A stretch of 64,000 nt of DNA from contig NZ_JAPEPW010000001.1 of the NCBI RefSeq assembly GCF_026339955.1, forward strand, positions 6,841,001-6,905,000, in the 5' to 3' direction. The DNA is from Streptomyces sp. NBC_01549. GTDB taxonomy: Bacteria; Actinomycetota; Actinomycetes; Streptomycetales; Streptomycetaceae. Below, in pieces: positions 43,145 to 50,714 of the stretch. Each line of letters opens with the position of its first letter. Position 1 is the first letter of the stretch. The notes below the pieces were generated by a model. That model did not search any database. It was not told the origin of the DNA and was given only the letters and a program-made list of their open reading frames with translations. A program made the position numbers and the translations under genes.

Positions 43145-44551
43145 ATGTCCACCGCTCCCACGACCACGACGGACGAGTCCCCCGAAGCCGTCGCCCCGGC
43201 CCCTTCCAGAAAGGCCGCGCTGCGTCCCCTGATCCTGCGCCTGCACTTCTACGCCGGAATACTCGTCGCCCCGTTCCTGCTGGTCGCGGCTTTGACCGGC
43301 TTCCTCTACGCCGCCTCGTACCAGGCCGAGAAGATCGTGTACGCGCATGAACTGAACGTCCCGGTGGGCGACCACAAGCTGCCGCTGTCCGAGCAGGTGG
43401 CCGCCGCCCGCAAGGCCCACCCGCAGGGCACGGTCTCCGCCGTACGACCGTCGCCGGAGGCGGACGCGACGACCAGGGTGCTGCTCTCCGGCGTCCCGGG
43501 TGTCGACGAGGGGCACACCTTCGCGGTGTTCGTCGACCCGTACACCGCGAAGGTGCGGGGAGCGCTGGAGCAATACGGCTCCACCGGCGCGCTCCCGCTG
43601 CGCACCTGGATCGACGAGCTCCACCGTGATCTGCACCTCGGCGAGAACGGCCGCCTCTACAGCGAACTCGCCGCGAGCTGGCTGTGGGTGATCGCGGGCG
43701 GCGGGCTGGTGCTGTGGTTCACCCGGCGGCGCGCCCAGCGCAAGGTGCGGGGCGTGTCCGGGCGTCGCCGCACCCTCGGGCTGCACGGCACCGTCGGCGT
43801 GTGGGCGGCGGCCGGGTTCTTCTTCCTCTCGGCGACCGGTCTGACCTGGTCGACCTACGCCGGCGCCAACATCGACGAGCTCAGGACCTCGCTCGGCCAG
43901 GCGACCCCCTCGGTGTCCGCGTCGGTGGCGGCCGGCGGAGAGCACGCGGGCCACACCGGCACGGGCTCCGGCGGCACCACGGCCACCACCACGCCCCAGG
44001 ACCTCGACAAGATCCTCGCGGCCGCCCGTGCCGAGGGCCTCGGCGACCCCGTCGAGATCGTCGTACCCGCCGACGCCTCCACCGCGTACGTGGTCAAGCA
44101 GGTCCAGCGCAGCTGGCCCGAGAAGCAGGACTCCGTGGCCGTGGACCCGACGACCGGCAAGGTCACCGACGAACTCCGCTTCGCCGACTACCCGCTGCTC
44201 GCCAAGCTGACCCGCTGGGGCATCGACGCCCACAGCGGCGTCCTCTTCGGCCTCGTCAACCAGATCGCCCTGATGGCCCTCGCGCTCTGCCTGGTCCTGC
44301 TGATCGTGTGGGGCTACCGCATGTGGTGGCAGCGCGGCCGCGCCTCCGCGTTCGGCCGCCCCATCCCGCGCGGCGCCTGGCAGCAGGTCCCGCCGCCGAT
44401 CCTCGTCCCACTCATGGCGGCCGTCGCCGTGCTCGGCTACTTCGTCCCGCTGCTCGGCATCCCGCTCGCTCTGTTCGTCGCCGTGGACGTCGTCCTCGGC
44501 GAGATCGCGTACCGCCGTGGCAAGCGCACCCATGGAGGCCAGGTAGCGTGA
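43145..44551 (+). CDS. PepSY-associated TM-helix protein
   Basis: A 468-residue integral membrane protein with four hydrophobic spans (about 32-54, 178-196, 222-242 and 378-402) plus C-terminal helices (about 422-455). Two PepSY-type extracellular regions lie between. The opening LILRLHFYAGILVAPFLL with its His, and the ELHRDLHLGENGRLYSELAASW block, match PepSY_TM proteins (PiuB-like), some linked to iron uptake and ferric reduction. Function is unknown here. The BlaI-type regulator starts 31 bp downstream on the same strand. Confidence 0.88.
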   Translation: MSTAPTTTTDESPEAVAPAPSRKAALRPLILRLHFYAGILVAPFLLVAALTGFLYAASYQAEKIVYAHELNVPVGDHKLPLSEQVAAARKAHPQGTVSAVRPSPEADATTRVLLSGVPGVDEGHTFAVFVDPYTAKVRGALEQYGSTGALPLRTWIDELHRDLHLGENGRLYSELAASWLWVIAGGGLVLWFTRRRAQRKVRGVSGRRRTLGLHGTVGVWAAAGFFFLSATGLTWSTYAGANIDELRTSLGQATPSVSASVAAGGEHAGHTGTGSGGTTATTTPQDLDKILAAARAEGLGDPVEIVVPADASTAYVVKQVQRSWPEKQDSVAVDPTTGKVTDELRFADYPLLAKLTRWGIDAHSGVLFGLVNQIALMALALCLVLLIVWGYRMWWQRGRASAFGRPIPRGAWQQVPPPILVPLMAAVAVLGYFVPLLGIPLALFVAVDVVLGEIAYRRGKRTHGGQVA

Positions 44552-44582
44552 TCGGGTAGAGGAACGCCGGAGGGAGACGGAC

Positions 44583-45032
44583 ATGGCGCAGCGCGACCGC
44601 GAGGACCCGCACCGGCCTTCCAGGCGCCGCGGGCAGGGCGAGTTGGAGAGCCAGGTGCTCGGCGCGCTGCGCGAGGCCGAGGCCCCGGTGACCGCCGCCT
44701 GGGTGCAGGAACGTCTCGGCGGCGACCTTGCCTACACCACCGTCGTCACCATCCTGACCCGGCTGCTCGCCAAGAACGCGGTGGCCCGCGAACGGCGCGG
44801 ACGCTCCTTCGTATGGCGGCCCACCGCCGACGTCGCGGGCCTGGCCGCGCTCAAGATGCGCCGGCTCCTCGACGGCGAGAGCGATCGAGAGGCCGTCCTC
44901 GCCAGCTTCGTCACCGCGCTGCCGCCGGACGACGAACAGGTTCTGCGCGCGCTCCTGGAGGCGGCCCAGGCGACGGATGGGACCGATGTGGCGGATGGGA
45001 CCGACGGGGCGCCCGGCGATACGGAAGACTGA
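44583..45032 (+). CDS. BlaI/MecI/CopY-family regulator
   Basis: A 149-residue repressor. The winged helix (about 20-85) shows LESQVLGALREAEAPVTAAWVQERLGGDLAYTTVVTILTRLLAK and RERRGRSFVWRPT; the C-terminal part with LDGESDREAVLASFV forms the dimer region, and a Thr/Asp/Gly-rich tail ends the protein. Such repressors are usually followed by an M56 metallopeptidase sensor; here only a broken 5' scrap of one follows 6 bp downstream. Confidence 0.9.
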   Translation: MAQRDREDPHRPSRRRGQGELESQVLGALREAEAPVTAAWVQERLGGDLAYTTVVTILTRLLAKNAVARERRGRSFVWRPTADVAGLAALKMRRLLDGESDREAVLASFVTALPPDDEQVLRALLEAAQATDGTDVADGTDGAPGDTED

Positions 45033-45038
45033 CGTCGC

Positions 45039-45172
45039 ATGGGGGTTTTCGTCTTTCTGCCGCTCGTCCTGCCACTCAGTGCCTGGCCCGGTGGCGCGCC
45101 TGGCCGAACTGCGGCTGCATCCGCGGACGGCCACCCGGCTGCTGACGGCGGTCGCCACCGTCATGGCCCTGT
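45039..45172 (+). pseudogene. M56-family peptidase 5' scrap
   Basis: ATG at 45039 starts MGVFVFLPLVLPLSAWP, the usual beginning of streptomycete M56 membrane peptidases after BlaI genes. At the CCC run 45087-45089 one extra base shifts the frame; the continuation VARLAELRLHPRTATRLLTAVATVMALC lies in another frame. Then, near 45172, the sequence joins an unrelated CBS-domain fragment. Confidence 0.75.
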
Positions 45173-45574
45173 GCAAGCTTGCTCACCGAACCGCAGCACC
45201 CGGTGGGGGACCTTCAGATCCCCGCCGACCGGATCACCTCGGTCCCCGCCGACGCCGCGATCGACGTCGTACTCGGCGTCGCCGGGGACAGCGACCGCAC
45301 CCGCCTGCTGGTCCGCGACGGAGCCACGGTCCTCGGCTCGGTGCACGCCCGTGACGCCCTGGTCGCCCGCGCCCAGGGCCGGGCCGCGCTCGCCCGCGAC
45401 CTGGCCCGCCCCGTCCCGGAGCTGTCACCGCACGATACGGTCGCGCACGCCGTCGAACAACTCCGCCTGCACCGCGCCTCCCTCGCCGTCGTACGCGACG
45501 ACGCGGGTCGGCTGACCCGCCTGGTCAGCCTGGACGACCTACTGGCACGGCTGTTGGAGCCGCGCGCGGCGTGA
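45173..45574 (+). pseudogene. CNNM/CorC-type transporter 3' relic (CBS pair)
   Basis: The C-terminal part of a hemolysin/CorC-like (CNNM) membrane protein: open from 45179 (TTG), reading LLTEPQHPVGDLQIPADRIT, LLVRDGATVLGSVHARDAL and PELSPHDTVAHAVEQLRLH to LLEPRAA. These are the two CBS repeats without the membrane domain. The 5' end is gone; it is joined to the M56 scrap. If translated from the TTG a 131-residue CBS protein would result. Confidence 0.75.
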
Positions 45575-45577
45575 CAC

Positions 45578-45657
45578 GACGAAGAGGCCGGGTGCCGTCG
45601 CTGTGGCCGGTCACCTCGATGACCGGCCACGGCGCTGAGGCACCCGGCCTCTTCGTC
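45578..45657. terminator. Compound nested hairpin (cruciform-like terminator)
   Basis: Outer arms of 19 bp, GACGAAGAGGCCGGGTGCC (45578-45596) and its exact complement 45639-45657, enclose a second perfect 11 bp stem, GTGGCCGGTCA (45603-45613) with TGACCGGCCAC (45620-45630). It separates the CNNM relic (plus) from the TPR gene (minus). Confidence 0.9.
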
Positions 45658-45711
45658 CTGCTCTCAGAGAGATTCACGCTCTCGGGGGAGGTTCACGTCC
45701 TGAGCGGGCGT

Positions 45712-46059
45712 TCACACCTGCTCGAAGTCACCCGCGAGCGCGGAGGCGATGCGCAGGTGTGACTCGGCCTCGTCGTGACGACCCTGGCGCTGGAGCGTGC
45801 GACCGAGCATCAGCCGGGCGTAGTGCTCCACCGGGTCACGCTCGACGAGTGCGCGCAACTCGGTCTCCGCGCGGCGCAGTTGTGCCGAGTGGTAGTACGC
45901 GCGGGCCAGCAGCAGGCGCGGTCCGGTCTGCTCCGGCACCTCATCCACAAGGCCGCCCAGAACCCGCGCCGCACCGGCGTAGTCCTTGGCGTCGAAGAAC
46001 AGCTGCGCCCGCTCCCAGCGCTCCGCGGCCGTCCCCTGGTCGTAGTACTTCGTGTCCAC
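45712..46059 (-). CDS. Tetratricopeptide-repeat protein
   Basis: A 115-residue protein of TPR helices (about 10-105) with the pattern ERAQLFFDAKDYAGAARVLGG, PRLLLARAYYHSAQLRRAET and ARLMLGRTLQRQGRHDEAES. It is a small scaffold protein with no further domain. The 68 bp gap from the MarR gene on the same strand suggests one transcript. Confidence 0.88.
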   Translation of the reverse strand: MDTKYYDQGTAAERWERAQLFFDAKDYAGAARVLGGLVDEVPEQTGPRLLLARAYYHSAQLRRAETELRALVERDPVEHYARLMLGRTLQRQGRHDEAESHLRIASALAGDFEQV

Positions 46060-46127
46060 TGCTGGCCTCCTTCGACTGGCAGAACTTCACCAGGTGGTTG
46101 AATATTCCACCACCCTTGCCGGGGGCG

Positions 46128-46568
46128 TCATGCGCCGGCCAGTACCGCGTTGGCCCGCTCCGTCAGCAGAGTCAGCACGCGCCCTGCCGTCGCCAGGTCC
46201 TCGGCGGGGATGTCCGCGTACAGCCGGGCCGCGATCTCGTTCCCGCCCGTGCGGATCTCCTCGAACACCTTACGGCCGTGCTCGGTGAGCGACACCAGCT
46301 CGGCGTCCGTCTCCGCCAGCAGTTTGAGGGCCGTCATCTCCTCGACGGTCTCCTCGGCCACCGACTCCTCGATCTTCAGTGCCCCGGTCAGCCGGCCCAC
46401 GAGCCGGCCGCGCTCGAGGGTGCCGCCCTGGTCCGAGACGGCCCGCAGTGCCACCGACTGGTTGAAGGTGCTTCCGACACGCGCCAGCACGGTCTCCAGG
46501 GCCGCACGGCTCGCGTAGTGGGCCAGCCCTATGACCTGGCCGTTGACCGGGGGAGTGGGAATGCTCAT
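46128..46568 (-). CDS. MarR-like winged-helix regulator
   Basis: A 146-residue protein with a MarR-type winged-helix core: LETVLARVGSTFNQSVALRAVSDQGG, LVGRLTGALKIEESVAEETVEEMTALKLL and SLTEHGRKVFEEIR, then a C-terminal dimer helix RVLTLLTERANAVLAG. It is directly behind a second MarR gene (8 bp). A CATGGCTACT element overlaps its start codon and recurs upstream of the first regulator. Confidence 0.85.
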   Translation of the reverse strand: MSIPTPPVNGQVIGLAHYASRAALETVLARVGSTFNQSVALRAVSDQGGTLERGRLVGRLTGALKIEESVAEETVEEMTALKLLAETDAELVSLTEHGRKVFEEIRTGGNEIAARLYADIPAEDLATAGRVLTLLTERANAVLAGA

Positions 46569-46576
46569 GGCTACTC

Positions 46577-47065
46577 CTAGTCAGTATGTGAAGGGAGAGA
46601 TGTGTCGAGAGGTGCTTCGAGAGATACGTCGAGCAGGGTGGCCAGCTCGCGGTTGAACGCTTGGGTGCGCTCGCTGCCGAGCCCGCCGAGCGGTTCGAGG
46701 AGCTGATCCAGCAACCCCTGGATGACCCGGATCGCGCGGCGCGCGACCTCGCGCCCGTCCTGTGTGAGTGACAACCGGATCGCGCGGGGGTCGGCGGGGT
46801 CCCGCGTCCGGTCGATGACACCCGCCGCCTCCAGGGCGCGGGCCAGCTTCGAGACGTAGAGCGGTTCGAGTCCGGTGTGATCGGCGAGCTCACGCTGGCT
46901 GGGCCGCCGCCCGGCCCTGTCCATCCCGTACAGCGACGCGACCAGCGAGTACTGGGCGTGGGTCAGACCGAGCGGGGCGACCGCCCGATCGACGGCCACG
47001 CGCCACTTCATGGACAGGCGCCAGACGAGGAAACCGGGGGTCGCGTGCTCGGGTGTCGAACTCAT
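46577..47065 (-). CDS. MarR-family regulator
   Basis: A 162-residue MarR protein: LVWRLSMKWRVAVDRAVAPLGLTHAQYSLVASLYGM, the recognition helix SQRELADHTGLEPLYVSKLARALEAAG and wing VIDRTRDPADPRAIRLSLTQDGREVARR. ATG at 47063-47065 chosen as family length; an upstream in-frame GTG/ATG gives four more residues. Two 12 bp direct repeats lie just upstream and may be its operator. Confidence 0.9.
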   Translation of the reverse strand: MSSTPEHATPGFLVWRLSMKWRVAVDRAVAPLGLTHAQYSLVASLYGMDRAGRRPSQRELADHTGLEPLYVSKLARALEAAGVIDRTRDPADPRAIRLSLTQDGREVARRAIRVIQGLLDQLLEPLGGLGSERTQAFNRELATLLDVSLEAPLDTSLPSHTD

Positions 47066-47078
47066 GAGAAAAACCATA

Positions 47079-47105
47079 CATGGCTACTATGTCCATGGCT
47101 ACTAT
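47079..47105. promoter_or_regulatory. Direct-repeat operator candidate before MarR pair
   Basis: CATGGCTACTAT occurs at 47079-47090 and 47094-47105 (15 bp period, under one and a half helical turns). A third, shorter match CATGGCTACT overlaps the start codon of the second MarR gene (46566-46575). On the coding strand it contains AGTAGCCATG, so part of the similarity may come from translation-start context. Confidence 0.6.
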
Positions 47106-47252
47106 TTCTTCGCGTCCCCGACCAACGCCCTACCGGCGTCCGTCGTTGGTCCTAGGCCCGCACCGGTCGTGACCCATGTACCCCCTCCGGGGGAGTCCGT
47201 GCGAGGGGGGACGGCCTGACGGACGGTCCCCGACGGGGCTAGGTTGGGCGCC

Positions 47253-48218
47253 ATGAGCAATCTTGATCGCGAGGCAGTTCCCGCGCTGTGCGGTGGCCGC
47301 GGTTTTGTGGTGGCCGAGCCGGTGCGTGAACTCCTCAGTCCCCGTCGGGTCAAGCTCGGCGAGTCCACCGAAGTCCGCCGCCTGCTGCCCAACTTGGGAC
47401 GCCGCATGATCGGCGCGTGGTGCTTCGTCGATCACTACGGGCCCGACGACATCGCCGACGAGCCCGGTATGCAGGTCCCGCCGCACCCGCACATGGGACT
47501 CCAGACCGTCAGCTGGCTGCACGAGGGTGAGGTGCTGCACCGCGACTCCACGGGCAGCCTGCAGACGATCCGTCCGCGCGAACTGGGTCTCATGACCTCG
47601 GGGAGGGCCATCAGCCACTCCGAGGAGAGCCCCAAGCCGCACGCACGCTTCCTGCACGGTGCGCAGCTGTGGGTCGCCCTCCCCGACAGCCACCGCCACA
47701 CCGACCCGCACTTCGAGCACCACGCCGAGCTGCCCCTCGTCACGGCCCCCGGCCTCGAGGCCAGGCTCATCCTGGGCACCGTCGACGGCACGACCTCGCC
47801 CGGTACGACGTACACCCCGATCGTCGGCGCCGACCTGTCCCTGGCACACGGCGCCGACGTACGACTCCCGCTGGAGCCCGACTTCGAGTACGCCGTCCTG
47901 TCCATGTCCGGCGAGGTACACGTCGACGGCGTACCGGTGCTCCCGGGCTCCATGCTCTACCTCGGCTGCGGCCGCACCGAACTCCCCCTGCGCGCCGAGT
48001 CGGACGCGTCCCTCATGCTCCTGGGCGGCGAGCCGTTCGAGGAGGAGCTGGTCATGTGGTGGAACTTCATCGGCCGTTCGCAGCAGGAAATCGAAGAGGG
48101 CCGGAAGGACTGGATGGAGGGCACTCGCTTCGGCGAAGTGCACGGCTACGATGGCGCCCCGCTGCCCGCTCCCGAACTCCCGCCGCTCCCGTTGAAACCG
48201 CGAGGTCGGGTACGTTGA
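47253..48218 (+). CDS. Pirin-family protein
   Basis: A 321-residue double-cupin protein. The N-terminal cupin has VDHYGPDDIADEPGMQVPPHPHMGLQTVSW with metal-binding His residues and LHRDSTGSLQTIRPRELGLMTSGRAISHSEES; the C-terminal pirin_C domain ends with LMLLGGEPFEEELVMWWNFIG. Some pirins are quercetin dioxygenases. The ATG at 47253 follows a 3-codon in-frame upstream ATG. Confidence 0.93.
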   Translation: MSNLDREAVPALCGGRGFVVAEPVRELLSPRRVKLGESTEVRRLLPNLGRRMIGAWCFVDHYGPDDIADEPGMQVPPHPHMGLQTVSWLHEGEVLHRDSTGSLQTIRPRELGLMTSGRAISHSEESPKPHARFLHGAQLWVALPDSHRHTDPHFEHHAELPLVTAPGLEARLILGTVDGTTSPGTTYTPIVGADLSLAHGADVRLPLEPDFEYAVLSMSGEVHVDGVPVLPGSMLYLGCGRTELPLRAESDASLMLLGGEPFEEELVMWWNFIGRSQQEIEEGRKDWMEGTRFGEVHGYDGAPLPAPELPPLPLKPRGRVR

Positions 48219-48266
48219 CCTGCAGCTATGTCCCTGAGTCGGGTATTCGTGTGGCGTGGTTGGCGT

Positions 48267-48293
48267 CCCCCTGGGCAGGATCGGCCCAGGGGG
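48267..48293. terminator. Terminator hairpin after pirin
   Basis: CCCCCTGGGC at 48267-48276 pairs perfectly with GCCCAGGGGG at 48284-48293 around a 7 base loop, 49 bp past the pirin stop. Confidence 0.85.
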
Positions 48294-48587
48294 AGGGTCA
48301 CGTCCAGTGGTGAGCGACTCGGGCCGGAGCGCGACTTGCAAGTGTTGGCGTCTGTGACCAGGTCTGATCTCCTTAGTTGCTCTGGTATCGGCTATCTTGC
48401 GAGTCGTGGGGATTCGATGCCGGTGAGGCTGTCGGTGGGGTGGAGGCCCGCGAGTTGGACGGTGTGACCCCTGGGGTGGGATGCGGCTTGTGCCTGTCTC
48501 ATTCCTAGACGTCCTGGTCCAGGCCGTGCTTCCACGACTGAAGTCGCACGCCTGGGCGCACTCGGCTCGGGACGGTATGCCCAGGTC
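48294..48587. other. Non-coding stretch before IS scraps
   Basis: About 290 bp, less GC-rich than usual for the window, with no supported gene. It may contain further mobile-element debris, but I recognise none. Confidence 0.4.
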
Positions 48588-48629
48588 ATGACCGAGCGAC
48601 GTCCGTATCCGAGTGATCTGTCCGATGCC
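48588..48629 (+). pseudogene. IS5-type transposase N-terminal scrap
   Basis: ATG then TERRPYPSDLSDA, the standard first 14 residues of a common streptomycete IS5-family transposase, then it diverges into unrelated sequence. The matching C-terminal scrap is at 48929-49057. Confidence 0.75.
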
Positions 48630-48774
48630 GGCGAGCAGACGCAGCAGACCCTCGCCCGGAAGCACCTCGTCGCGGCCCGCGAGATGCAGCTCGGCTCCGG
48701 CACCGAGCGCCACCCACTGCGCAGGCTCCTCGTCGGTCGACGCGCTGACCACCTGGAACGGGCGTGCGTTCGTG

Positions 48775-48873
48775 CCCGCGTCGGCGCAGCTCGACGATCT
48801 CGGCCTTGGACTCCGGCGTGAACGAGCGGCGAGGGCGAGGCTTCTTCTTCGCCATGCTCTCCATGACGGACAT
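48775..48873 (-). pseudogene. IS3-type OrfA N-terminal scrap
   Basis: The minus strand reads MSVMESMAKKKPRPRRSFTP then ESKAEIVELRRRG, the start of an IS3-family OrfA helix-turn-helix protein, which then breaks off. The stretch 48630-48774 between it and the IS5 scrap reads on the minus strand as NARPFQVVSASTDEEPAQW and AELHLAGRDEVLPGEGLLRL, an unrecognised protein piece. Confidence 0.65.
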
Positions 48874-48928
48874 CCTTCGGGGGACTCAACCCCTGATCTC
48901 GGATGTCCGCCAACGCGGATCAAGCCCC

Positions 48929-49057
48929 GTCATGTTGCGCCGACGCCTGGCCCGCGACTACGAGACCCTACCCACCAGCTCCGAAGCCGTGATCCACATC
49001 GCCGCGATCGGCAACCTCGCCAAGCGCACAACGGACGGGGCCACGCCGATCTGGTGA
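48929..49057 (+). pseudogene. IS5-type transposase C-terminal scrap
   Basis: Reads MLRRRLARDYETLPTSSEAV then IHIAAIGNLAKRTTDGATPIW and stops. This is the C-terminus of the same transposase type as the scrap at 48588; the catalytic centre between is replaced by other DNA. Confidence 0.75.
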
Positions 49058-49105
49058 GGTGCCTAGTAGGAGATAAAGGGCAATCTACCTACACGGACCG
49101 CCCCC

Positions 49106-49491
49106 TCAGGGTCGGGGCTTGGCATGATTGAGGTGCTCGACTGAGTCGCCGCGGGTGACGAACACGTCGGCGACCAGCGCCGGAGGGAACAGGCCGTGCT
49201 CGACGACGCCAGGGGTGGCGCCGAGCAGTGCCGCCACGCCCGCGAGGTCGTCGATGGCACCGTGGTAGTCCGCGATGGCGCCGCCGTCGGGGCTGCGTGG
49301 CGCGTTGCGCAGGGAGACCGGGTGGAGCAGGCGCATTGTCGCGGCCAGCCCGAACTCGAGCAGCTCGAGCGGGTCCGGCGGGTGCAGCGCTGTCACTCGT
49401 TTGCTCGAGTCGGCGATCACGACGAAGCGATCGGCGGCCGCCGTGACAATCTTCTCTCGGCGGCAAGTTGCTTCTCATGCTTGACGCTCAC
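49106..49491 (-). pseudogene. rpiA: Ribose-5-phosphate isomerase A with internal deletion
   Basis: The C-terminal part of RpiA is clear: REKIVTAAADRFVVIADSSK, ALHPPDPLELLEFGLAATMR, DYHGAIDDLAGVAALLGATP and GVVEHGLFPPALVADVFVT. Upstream the gene's probable start is also present, GTG at 49491 reading SVKHEKQLAAER, but the roughly 110 codons between are missing and the two parts are in different frames. The join falls at a GAGAGA stretch near 49452-49458, so a short-homology deletion is likely. RpiA interconverts ribulose-5- and ribose-5-phosphate; this copy lacks its active site. Confidence 0.75.
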
Positions 49492-49563
49492 GGATGTCCT
49501 GCTCCTTGACCAGGCCGGGTCTCAGGCTCAGGGCAGCCAGATCCGGGCATGCGGTGACGGGGG

Positions 49564-50367
49564 TCATAGGATGAACTGCTCGACCGCGTGCGCGAAACCC
49601 TCCTCCTCGTTGCTCGTCGTGACCCGCCTCGCCGCACGCTGGACCTCGTGGCTGGCGTTGCCCATCGCGATGGACAGTCCCGAGTGGGCGAACATCAGCA
49701 CGTCGTTGGGCATGTCGCCGATCGTGGCGATCTGTTCGGGGGAAATCTGGAGCTTGGTGGACCAGTACTTGACGACACCGCCCTTGTTGGCCTGCGGATG
49801 GGTCACGTCGAGGTAGTAGGGCTGCGAGCGAGCGGCCGAGACATGCTCGCCGAACTGCGCGCGAGCTGCGACCGCGGCCGCCTCTACGACCTGGTGGTCA
49901 TCGCAGACCCCGACGACCTTGGCGGCGCCCTGCTCGAGCCCGTCGAAGCCGGGAACGAGCGCGGGCGCGAACTGCACCGTCCAGCTCTCGCGATCCACGT
50001 GCGGCCCCTTCATGTCGCGGACGTACCAGTCGGCGCCCCGGTAGATCCAGACACTGAGGCCGAACGACTCCATCAGCGCGACGACCGGGGCCACCACCTC
50101 CGCGGGAATGACCTGCTGTTCGACAACGGTCATATCCGGGTTGACGATGAGACCGCCGTTGAAGGCGGCGAGTTCGGTGGCCAACGCCAGCGGCTCGATG
50201 ATCATGGACATGCCGCGGGGTGGCCTCCCGCTGGTCACCGCGAAGAGGACGCCGGCGTCGTAGAGCTTGTGGACCGCCTGGACGGCGCGGTCGGTGAGGA
50301 CCTTGTCGCTCGTGACCAAAGTGCCGTCGACGTCGGCTAGAAGCAGGCGGATCGGTCGGGTTGGCAT
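49564..50367 (-). CDS. Cof-type HAD phosphatase
   Basis: A 267-residue HAD-superfamily phosphatase of the C2-cap (Cof/YidA) type. Motif I LLLADVDGTLVTSD (about 9-22), motif II FAVTSGRPPRGM, motif III Lys in QANKGGVVKYW and motif IV IATIGDMPNDVLMFAHSGL. Such enzymes dephosphorylate sugar phosphates in the cytosol. The ATG has GGAGG just upstream. It is divergent from the ppgK-zwf series and lies 72 bp before the rpiA relic on the same strand. Confidence 0.92.
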   Translation of the reverse strand: MPTRPIRLLLADVDGTLVTSDKVLTDRAVQAVHKLYDAGVLFAVTSGRPPRGMSMIIEPLALATELAAFNGGLIVNPDMTVVEQQVIPAEVVAPVVALMESFGLSVWIYRGADWYVRDMKGPHVDRESWTVQFAPALVPGFDGLEQGAAKVVGVCDDHQVVEAAAVAARAQFGEHVSAARSQPYYLDVTHPQANKGGVVKYWSTKLQISPEQIATIGDMPNDVLMFAHSGLSIAMGNASHEVQRAARRVTTSNEEEGFAHAVEQFIL

Positions 50368-50714
50368 CACGCCTCCGTAAGCTCTGGTCGCGGCCGGTCC
50401 GGTTAGAGGCAGCGGCTCATGGATGCGGGGGACCTGTGGGTCGGGTTCCCGGTCGGCTTGATTTCCGAAAGTTGCTGGAGGGTGCTGTCGCGGCCGGCGT
50501 GAGTCGCAGTCGCGTTCCGCTCGAACGGAGGGGAAGGCCTATGCCCTTGCGGGCACGCAATGCTTGGGTATACCCCCCAAGCTTCGATATAACCCCATAA
50601 GGGTCATGTGGCGAACATCAGGGATATATGCGAGTGTCAAGGATTACGTGACAAAGCTCTTGCGGGGCCTGACGTCCAAAATTCACATGGGCCAGCCCCT
50701 GAGGGGAGCGGGCA
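50368..50714. other. 347 bp divergent intergenic region before ppgK
   Basis: No gene is seen. The right half is unusually AT-rich for this window and holds a palindrome and a promoter candidate (see the separate entry at 50562-50593). The left part near 50380-50520 is ordinary high-GC DNA; a GAGGGGAG sequence near 50702-50709 is the ribosome-binding site for the GTG at 50715. Confidence 0.5.
50562..50593 (+). promoter_or_regulatory. Promoter/operator candidate of the pentose-phosphate operon
   Basis: GCTTGGG (50562-50568) and CCCAAGC (50576-50582) form a perfect 7 bp inverted repeat. TTGGGT (50564-50569) and TATAAC (50588-50593) are spaced by 18 bp and resemble -35/-10 boxes, so a repressor on the palindrome would cover the -35. 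Confidence 0.5.

Noticed and set aside
47130..48923. 597-codon minus-strand frame across the pirin gene
   Set aside because: Shadow of pirin; only a short stretch near 48630-48774 has unexplained protein-like sequence, reported with the IS scraps.
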